Source: Asticcacaulis currens (GTDB lineage: Bacteria > Pseudomonadota > Alphaproteobacteria > Caulobacterales > Caulobacteraceae). Taken from it: a stretch of 64,000 nt of DNA. Positions 27,709-33,361 of this stretch are shown here, one piece after another (the stretch's first letter is position 1; each line of letters starts with the position of its first letter). The stretch spans positions 186,001 through 250,000 of the forward strand of contig NZ_JAQQKW010000004.1 of assembly GCF_028550395.1 (NCBI RefSeq), read 5' to 3'. The notes beneath the pieces are model-generated. The model saw only the letters and a program-made list of their open reading frames with translations, was not told where the DNA came from and did no database searches. A program made the translations under genes and the position numbers.

Positions 27709-27993
27709 ATGATCACTGTTAAAACCGGCGCCATCATCGCGTCCGCCGCCGCCCTTATGGCCGCCGCCAGCTTCGCCACCGCCGCCACCGCCCCTGCGGG
27801 CAGCAAGGGCGCCGCCGTGGCCGCCGACGACATCGTCCACTGCTATGGCATCAATACCTGCAAAGGCACGGCCGACTGCGCTACGACGACGCACGAGTGC
27901 AAGGGCCAGAACGTCTGCAAGGGTCATGGCTTCAAGGCTGTCAAGGCCAAGGAATGCCTGGCTCAGGGTGGCGTCATCGGCGATATCGGCTAA
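27709..27993 (+). CDS. bufA2: BufA2-type bufferin precursor
   Basis: 94-residue exported precursor of a second class. Signal peptide MITVKTGAIIASAAALMAAA, then a mature part with six cysteines at about 45, 51, 57, 64, 70 and 83. Three of them sit in CKG motifs (NTCKGTADC, HECKGQNVCKGHGF). This spacing is that of BufA2-family periplasmic bufferin-type metallophores, unlike the four-cysteine BufA1 next door. First gene of the plus-strand operon. A hairpin lies between it and its bufB. Confidence 0.88.
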   Translation: MITVKTGAIIASAAALMAAASFATAATAPAGSKGAAVAADDIVHCYGINTCKGTADCATTTHECKGQNVCKGHGFKAVKAKECLAQGGVIGDIG

Positions 27994-28007
27994 ATATCTT
28001 CCCTGCG

Positions 28008-28028
28008 GGGCCGGTGTCACGCCGGCCC
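28008..28028 (+). other. Intercistronic hairpin between bufA2 and bufB2
   Basis: GGGCCGGTG pairs with CGCCGGCCC (one G-T pair) around a TCA loop, without a following T run. It probably stabilises the short bufA2 message or lowers read-through, giving more precursor than enzyme. The minus-strand operon has no such spacer. Confidence 0.5.
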
Positions 28029-28044
28029 TTCTCCGGACCTGTCC

Positions 28045-28878
28045 ATGTTCCCTTCCGTCGCATCCTTTGCGGGTTTCGGCCTCGGCCTGAGACCGCCCCA
28101 CTACGAAGCCATACTGGCCTCGCCCCCTCCGATCGACTTTTTCGAGATCATCTCGGAAAACTTCATGATCGACGGCGGGCGGCCCCTGCATGTGCTGGAT
28201 CGCGTGCGGGCCGACTATCCCGTGGCCATGCACGGCGTCTCGATGTCGCTGGGTTCGCCGGAAGGTCCGGGGCCCGACTATCTGAGGCGGCTGCACACCC
28301 TTATGCGGCGTGTGGACCCCTTATGGGTCTCCGATCATCTGTGCTGGACCGGCGTCAATGGCCGCAACAGCCACGACCTTTTGCCCCTGCCCCTGACCGA
28401 GGCGGCAATGGCCACCGTCTGCCGCCATATCGACCGCGTGCAGACCTTCCTCCAACGCCCGCTTCTGATCGAAAACCCCTCGACCTACGTCACCTTTGCC
28501 GAGGATACCTACACAGAGTGGGGCTTTCTGACGGAGCTGTGCCGTCGCACGGGCTGCTACCTGTTGCTCGACCTCAACAATGTCTTCGTCAGCGCCCACA
28601 ATCACGGCTTTTCGGCGCAGGCCTATCTGGACGGCCTGCCGCTGGAGCGCGTGCGTCAGGTGCATCTGGCCGGTCATTCTGAAGGCGAGACCCTGCTGAT
28701 CGACACCCACGACGCCCCTATCCCTGACGGGGTTTGGGCGCTGTGGGCCAAGGTCGCTCCGCGCCTCAGCCACGCCGCCGTCATGATCGAGCGCGACGAC
28801 GAGATTCCGCCCCTGCCTGAGCTTCTGGCCGAACTCGACACGGCCCGCCGCCTCGCTTCGCCTGTGGTGTACGTATGA
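28045..28878 (+). CDS. bufB: BufB-type multinuclear iron oxidase (DUF692), second copy
   Basis: 277-residue DUF692/MNIO enzyme with HGVSMSLGS, SDHLCWTG, LIENPSTY, DLNNVFVSAHNHG, HLAGHSEGE and IERDDEIPP in the same order as the copy at 26401. It should modify the cysteines of the BufA2 precursor. The two bufB proteins are clearly diverged, consistent with each serving its own precursor class. The stop overlaps the start of bufC by ATGA. Confidence 0.9.
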   Translation: MFPSVASFAGFGLGLRPPHYEAILASPPPIDFFEIISENFMIDGGRPLHVLDRVRADYPVAMHGVSMSLGSPEGPGPDYLRRLHTLMRRVDPLWVSDHLCWTGVNGRNSHDLLPLPLTEAAMATVCRHIDRVQTFLQRPLLIENPSTYVTFAEDTYTEWGFLTELCRRTGCYLLLDLNNVFVSAHNHGFSAQAYLDGLPLERVRQVHLAGHSEGETLLIDTHDAPIPDGVWALWAKVAPRLSHAAVMIERDDEIPPLPELLAELDTARRLASPVVYV

Positions 28879-29621
28879 GCCTGGCCGACACCCAACGGGA
28901 TTTTCTGGGTCAGATTCTGGCCTCCCCCGCCCCCACGCTAAGCGAGGGAATGCGCGTCTATCACCACGCCTACCGCGCGCGGCTTCTTGGCGCGATGGCG
29001 GAAACCTATGCGCAGGTCTGGGCGTGGCTGGGGGACGAGACGTTTCACTCTGAGGCCCGCGCCTATGTCGAACAGCACCCGTCCACCCAGTGGTCACTGG
29101 ACGATTATGGGCAGGACTTTGCGGACTTTTTAGCGCAGCGTTTCCCGGATGATCCCGAAATCACCGAACTGGCGTGGATGGATGCCGCCCTGCGGCAGGC
29201 CTTTGCCGCCGAAGACGCGGATACGCTCGACGCGACGGCCCTGATGCAGGTCAGCGACTGGGAGACGGTGCGCCTGATCCTGAATCCGGCCCTGCGTCAC
29301 CGGTCTATCCGCTCCAATGCCCCCGCCCTGTGGCGGGCCCTCTCGAAAGACGAGACGCCGCCGGAGGTGCTCTATTTCGAGGAGACAAGCGGTTTGTGCG
29401 TGTGGAAGACCGCACTCGCTTCGCGCTTTCGCACGCTGGAGGCCGACGAATATGCCCTGATCTGCGCGCTTGCCGCAGGTCAGGGGTTTGCCGCCGCCTG
29501 CGAAGGGCTGACGCTTCGGGCTGCGGACAGCGACCCCACCGAACAGATCGGCGCGTGGCTGGGCCAATGGCTGGCCGAGGGTCTGGTCACCGGCCTCGCT
29601 GGAACAGAGACGACGTCATGA
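28875..29621 (+). CDS. bufC: BufC-type partner protein (DUF2063), second copy
   Basis: 248-residue DUF2063 protein: SLADTQRDFLGQILASPAP, GMRVYHHAYRARLLGAMAET, WAWLGDETFHSEARAYVEQ, WSLDDYGQDFADFLAQRFPD. It is the precursor-binding partner of the adjacent DUF692 enzyme. The C-terminal half resembles the winged-helix part of the other copy only loosely. It overlaps both neighbours by ATGA and is followed without gap by the sigma factor. Confidence 0.87.
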   Translation: MSLADTQRDFLGQILASPAPTLSEGMRVYHHAYRARLLGAMAETYAQVWAWLGDETFHSEARAYVEQHPSTQWSLDDYGQDFADFLAQRFPDDPEITELAWMDAALRQAFAAEDADTLDATALMQVSDWETVRLILNPALRHRSIRSNAPALWRALSKDETPPEVLYFEETSGLCVWKTALASRFRTLEADEYALICALAAGQGFAAACEGLTLRAADSDPTEQIGAWLGQWLAEGLVTGLAGTETTS

Positions 29622-30178
29622 GCCTCAGCCAACCCGACCTGTGGCAGCAGCAGATGCGCGCCGCCCAGCGCGGCGAGGCGGAGCCCTATCGCGCCCTCCT
29701 CACCGCCCTGCGCCCCTGGCTTTCCGCCTATTTCCGTCGTCGCCTGCAATCGCCCGACACCGAAGACCTGATCCAGATCACCCTCGTTGCCGTGCATGAA
29801 AAGCGCCACACCTATGACCCCACGGCCCCCTTCATGCCGTGGATCGCCGCCGTGGCGCGGCACAAGCTGATCGACCACGTCCGAAAATACGGGCGCTACG
29901 TACATGTCGAGCTGAATGAAATGAACGAGCCGGTGGACGAGGCCTCTCTGGGCCTGCCGGCCACCATCGCGCGGCGCGACATTCAGGTGCTGTTGTCGCA
30001 ATTGCCCGTCGATCAGGCGCGCGTCATTCGCCTGCACAAGGTCGAGGAACTGAGCCTGGAGGACGTGTCGCGTCTGACCGGCAAATCGGTGGCCGCCGTC
30101 AAGGTCATCGTCCACAGAGGATTGAAAAAGTTACGGGACAGCGTCGGCGTGCCCCGGAAAGTGTACGAAGATGAGTAA
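29618..30178 (+). CDS. sigF: ECF sigma factor, SigF type
   Basis: 186-residue ECF sigma factor. Sigma-2 spans about residues 45-95 (SPDTEDLIQITLVAVHEKRH, WIAAVARHKLIDHVRKYGR); sigma-4 spans about 125-178 (LSQLPVDQARVIRLHKVEEL, VAAVKVIVHRGLKKLR). The start overlaps the bufC stop, so it is part of the bufferin operon. The following DUF1109 gene is its expected membrane anti-sigma factor. In Caulobacter the SigF-NrsF pair responds to heavy metals and oxidants. The GTAACC-N16-CGTA promoters upstream of both bufferin operons are its probable targets. Confidence 0.87.
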   Translation: MSLSQPDLWQQQMRAAQRGEAEPYRALLTALRPWLSAYFRRRLQSPDTEDLIQITLVAVHEKRHTYDPTAPFMPWIAAVARHKLIDHVRKYGRYVHVELNEMNEPVDEASLGLPATIARRDIQVLLSQLPVDQARVIRLHKVEELSLEDVSRLTGKSVAAVKVIVHRGLKKLRDSVGVPRKVYEDE

Positions 30179-30839
30179 CAAGAATACCCCCGACCTGATC
30201 GAGACCTTAAGCCAGTCCGTCAACCCGGTGGCCCCGCTGGGCCGCCGTGGCCTGTGGCTGTGGGTGGGTTTGAGCCTTCTGGCGGGCATCACCTATGTTC
30301 TGACGGCTTACGGCGCGCGGCCCGAAATGCGCCTGTTGTTCAGCGAAGGGCGCGTGGCGGATAACCTGTCGGCCTATGCCAAGACGACCTTTTTCATCGG
30401 CCTGGCTGCGCTCGCTGTCTGGCAGGTACAGGCCACCGCGCGTCCGGAAGGCAGGCTCACTCGCGTGCAGACCGGGCTTCTGGGGCTTGGCCTGATCGCG
30501 CTTTTGACCCTGACGGGCATCGACATGGCCGTGAGCGGCCTTTCGTCGGCGCTGACTGGCCTGTCCGACGGCGCGCCGGGGTGCTTCCTGACCATACTGG
30601 TGGGCGGCATGGTGGGGCTTGGGGTCGGCTGGGCCGTGTGGCTGCGCCAGGCCGCGCCCGGCAATCCGGCCCTGTTCGGGGCGCTGAGCGCCTTTGCCGC
30701 CTCCGCCCTGATGACGGTGGCCTATACCCTGCATTGCGACCATGATGCTCCGGCCTATCTGCTGCTGATCTATCTGGCCCCCAATCTGGTCGCTGCCCTG
30801 ATCGGATCGCTCATCGGGCGAGCGCTGTTCCGATGGTAA
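30171..30839 (+). CDS. nrsF: NrsF-type anti-sigma factor (DUF1109)
   Basis: 222-residue protein with six predicted membrane segments (for example WLWVGLSLLAGITYVLTAYG and LGLIALLTLTGIDMAVSGL) and the DUF1109 layout. Two cysteines at about 138 (GAPGCFL) and 189 (TLHCDHD) lie at the two positions known to be needed for metal sensing in the Caulobacter protein. It overlaps the sigma gene by 8 bases. It should hold SigF at the inner membrane until metal or oxidant stress. Confidence 0.87.
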   Translation: MSNKNTPDLIETLSQSVNPVAPLGRRGLWLWVGLSLLAGITYVLTAYGARPEMRLLFSEGRVADNLSAYAKTTFFIGLAALAVWQVQATARPEGRLTRVQTGLLGLGLIALLTLTGIDMAVSGLSSALTGLSDGAPGCFLTILVGGMVGLGVGWAVWLRQAAPGNPALFGALSAFAASALMTVAYTLHCDHDAPAYLLLIYLAPNLVAALIGSLIGRALFRW

Positions 30840-31477
30840 AGCCGCCGCGCGACCTGATCGAGCGGCTGACCGAAGACCTGCGCCCCGTCAAACCGCTGAG
30901 CGCCTGGCGGCTTCTGGGTCTGGCGCTTGTCTTCGCTGCCGTGACCCTGATCTGGGTGCTGGGCATCTATGGGATGCGCCCGGAACTCAGCGATATAGAG
31001 GCCGCGCTGACGCAGACCCGCTTTGCCCTGTTCAAACCGCTGCTGTGGGGCTGGGCCGGACTGTCGGCCCTGCACGCCGCCAACGCCCTGTCGCGTCCCG
31101 AAGGCCGCTGCCACTGGAGCGACCTCGCCCCCCTGCCCCTCATTCTGATCAGTCAGGCGACAGGCCTGTGGTGGGCCGTGGCGCACGGCGGCTGGACAGC
31201 AGCGCTGAAGGGCGGCTTTGGCGGGGCCACCCTGTGCGGCCTGACCATTATCGTCAGTGCCTGCGTCGCCATGCGTCTGATCACGCCGCTGTGGCTCAAC
31301 CGCACCGCCTCATCGCAGCCCAGGCTGTTGCGTCTGACCGCGGCACTGGGCTTTGCGACGCTCGCAGCGGCGGCCTATGCCCTGCATTGCCCGATGGATC
31401 AGCCCTACTACACGCTCAGCGTCTATCTGCCCGCCGTCGGCATGGTCCTGCTGATCGAAGGCTGGCAGGGGCGATAG
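30833..31477 (+). CDS. Second DUF1109 anti-sigma-like protein
   Basis: 214-residue six-pass membrane protein homologous to the preceding NrsF: PRDLIERLTEDLRPVKPLS parallels PDLIETLSQSVNPVAPLG. The conserved cysteine pair is kept at about 135 (GATLCGL) and 186 (ALHCPMD), with extra cysteines at 93 and 144. It overlaps nrsF by 7 bases. A second DUF1109 gene in one sigma operon is unusual. It could form a heterodimeric sensor, read a different metal, or be a diverging spare. Confidence 0.82.
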   Translation: MVKPPRDLIERLTEDLRPVKPLSAWRLLGLALVFAAVTLIWVLGIYGMRPELSDIEAALTQTRFALFKPLLWGWAGLSALHAANALSRPEGRCHWSDLAPLPLILISQATGLWWAVAHGGWTAALKGGFGGATLCGLTIIVSACVAMRLITPLWLNRTASSQPRLLRLTAALGFATLAAAAYALHCPMDQPYYTLSVYLPAVGMVLLIEGWQGR

Positions 31478-31513
31478 CGAACCCCCATCTGTGGGCGCTA
31501 GAGCGATATGTCG

Positions 31514-31534
31514 AACCGTATGAGCGGTTTTTTT
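31514..31534 (+). terminator. Probable terminator of the bufA2-sigF operon
   Basis: AACCG and CGGTT form a 5-base stem with a 6-base loop, followed at once by a run of seven T (31528-31534). The stem is short, so termination may be partial. Confidence 0.55.
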
Positions 31535-31613
31535 CGCACCCCATCGCTACGCGGCAAAAACATAATTCCCACACAGGGCAGATTAAGCGCCAAAGCCCGG
31601 CCCCGACGACGCC

Positions 31614-31632
31614 CGTCATAAAAAATCTGTCA
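31614..31632 (+). promoter_or_regulatory. Shared CGTCATAAA motif upstream of ECF sigma gene
   Basis: CGTCATAAAAAATCTGTCA ends 27 bases before the sigma ATG at 31660. It matches the motif found before the receptor at 19192 and the receptor at 33362. Confidence 0.4.
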
Positions 31633-31659
31633 CATTTGCCGACTAGAGCGGTTCCCGTC

Positions 31660-32178
31660 ATGCCGCCCGCCCCCCTGCCTTTTCCGTGGATTGCCGATGA
31701 GCGTCAGCGCCTGTCGCGCTTTGTCGCGGGCAAGGTGCGCGACCACGCCCTGCGCGAAGACGTGGTGCAGGAGACGCTGGCGCGGCTGGTCGCCTATGTG
31801 CGCGATCATCCGGTCGATAACATCGCCGCACTGGCGCGACGCATCGCCCTGAATCTGATCAGCGACCATTTCAGAGCCGCACGTCTGCGCCCCACCGAGG
31901 CCATCGAGGACACTCTGGCCTGCGACAACCCCTTGCCGGAGCAGGTCTTGATGCACAAGCAGCGTCTCGAAGCCTTCACCGAAGCCCTGAAGGACATGCC
32001 GCCCCTGCGCCGCGACGTCCTGATCCGGCGACGATTGCATGGCGAAAGTTGCAGTGATATTGCCCGCAGCCTCAACCTGTCGGTAGATGCCGTCGAAAAA
32101 CACATAACGCGGGGCCTGCGTCAGTTGCATGAGACCCTGGCCAAAGCCGAACAGAAAAGAAAACGCTATGATACCTGA
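31660..32178 (+). CDS. ECF sigma factor, FecI type
   Basis: 172-residue sigma factor starting MPPAPLPFPWIADERQRLSR. Sigma-2 is in HALREDVVQETLARLVAYVR and ALARRIALNLISDHFRA; sigma-4 is in MPPLRRDVLIRRRLHGESC and LNLSVDAVEKHITRGLRQL. The long frame open upstream of ATG 31660 overlaps the NrsF-like gene in another frame and is not coding. It overlaps the following FecR by 11 bases and is the first gene of a sigma/FecR/receptor set. Confidence 0.87.
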   Translation: MPPAPLPFPWIADERQRLSRFVAGKVRDHALREDVVQETLARLVAYVRDHPVDNIAALARRIALNLISDHFRAARLRPTEAIEDTLACDNPLPEQVLMHKQRLEAFTEALKDMPPLRRDVLIRRRLHGESCSDIARSLNLSVDAVEKHITRGLRQLHETLAKAEQKRKRYDT

Positions 32179-33106
32179 GCGTGCGGATACCGACGACATA
32201 TTGTGGAACACCGCCGCCCGCTTTGCCGATGAGACCCTGACCGAGGGGGAAAGCAATGAGGGCCTGCACTGGCGCCGGGCCGATCCCAGGCACGAGGCGG
32301 CCTATCGCCGCCTGTTGCAGATCGCACAGGACCGCGCCCTGCATGACGCCCTCGCCACCTTCGAAGCGCCGGTGTCGCGCCGCGCCCTGTGGCAAAGGCC
32401 CGCCGTCTGGGGCGGTTTAGGGGTGGCCATGGCCGCTGGCCTCAGCCTGTTTCTCCTGCCGCCGGTCATCGCCGACTGGACGACGCCCGTGTCCGTCTAT
32501 AGCACGCGACCCGGTGAGGTGCGCGAACTGACGCTTGCGGACGGCAGCCATGTGACGCTGAACGGCGGTTCGCGTCTGGAAACGCGCCTGACGGGCTATC
32601 GCCGCCATGTGGCGCTCAAAAGCGGTGAGGCCTATTTCGACGTGGCGCACGACGCCGCGCGCCCCTTCTTTGTCGCCTTGTCGGGCGGTCAGGTGCGGGT
32701 CCTCGGCACCGAATTCAATCTCAGCTATCTGCCGCAGGGCGTCGAACTGGACGTTTATGAAGGCAAGGTGCGTCTGACGGGGGATGAGCGCCGCTATGGC
32801 GATTTCACCCGCGGTATGCGCGCCAGCCTCGACAAGGGTCAGGTCAAACCCTTAAGCGGCTTTGATCCGCAGGGCGACGACTGGCGCCGCGGCTGGATCG
32901 AGCCCGACCACTGGCCGCTGGAGCGCGTCGTGCAGGCGCTCAGCCGTCAGTCCGGCCTGACCATCCGCTTTGCCGACGAAACCCTCAAACAGAAGCCGAT
33001 CGTAGGCCGCATCCGTCTCGATGCCCCCGAAGCGCAGCTGGAGGCGCTGGCGCTCGTCCACGGCTTTACGGTCGAGAAACAGGGCAATGTCCTCACGCTG
33101 CGCTGA
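32168..33106 (+). CDS. FecR-type anti-sigma regulator
   Basis: 312-residue single-pass membrane regulator. The N-terminal cytoplasmic part has the DUF4880-like HWRRADPRHEAAYRRLLQIA. A membrane segment lies near residues 78-100 (VWGGLGVAMAAGLSLFLLPP). The FecR domain has LADGSHVTLNGGSRLETRL, and the C-terminal DUF4974-like part ends VEKQGNVLTLR. It is coupled to the preceding sigma gene and signals for the STN-domain receptor downstream. Confidence 0.88.
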   Translation: MIPERADTDDILWNTAARFADETLTEGESNEGLHWRRADPRHEAAYRRLLQIAQDRALHDALATFEAPVSRRALWQRPAVWGGLGVAMAAGLSLFLLPPVIADWTTPVSVYSTRPGEVRELTLADGSHVTLNGGSRLETRLTGYRRHVALKSGEAYFDVAHDAARPFFVALSGGQVRVLGTEFNLSYLPQGVELDVYEGKVRLTGDERRYGDFTRGMRASLDKGQVKPLSGFDPQGDDWRRGWIEPDHWPLERVVQALSRQSGLTIRFADETLKQKPIVGRIRLDAPEAQLEALALVHGFTVEKQGNVLTLR

Positions 33107-33122
33107 GGCGGCGAACGGATAT

Positions 33123-33239
33123 CAAGGGTCATTGAAAATGACTCTTGGTATGCCTTTTGAGAATTTCTCATGTCGCTGATACATATGAGAAATTCTCGAT
33201 TTTTCAACGGCCGGATGCCGTCAGCATCTTCGGCCGTTG
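33123..33239 (+). repeat. Three consecutive hairpins between fecR and receptor gene
   Basis: Hairpin 1 pairs CAAGGGTCAT (33123-33132) with ATGACTCTTG (33138-33147), one G-T. Hairpin 2 is a perfect 13-base stem, GAGAATTTCTCAT (33159-33171) with ATGAGAAATTCTC (33185-33197), followed by five T, so it is terminator-like. Hairpin 3 is a perfect 9-base stem, CAACGGCCG (33205-33213) with CGGCCGTTG (33231-33239). Together they could end or attenuate the sigma/fecR message. Confidence 0.65.
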
Positions 33240-33247
33240 GCATGACG

Positions 33248-33263
33248 CGTCATAAATATTTCA
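33248..33263 (+). promoter_or_regulatory. Shared CGTCATAAAT motif before receptor gene
   Basis: CGTCATAAATATTTCA lies directly after the third hairpin and about 100 bases before the receptor start. It agrees in ten leading positions with the site at 19127, which supports a separate promoter for the receptor. Confidence 0.45.
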
Positions 33264-33361
33264 CCAAAAACTGTGTCCGGTCCCACCCGCCCCGGTCCGT
33301 CCTTAAGCCTGAGCCGCCAGCGGGGATGGGCCCGCGCACCGGCCAAATTGGGGATAAGACC

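Noticed and set aside
31045-31659. Upstream extension of the sigma gene at 31660
   Set aside because: It overlaps the second DUF1109 gene in another frame and has no sigma-factor sequence; the conserved part begins at ATG 31660.
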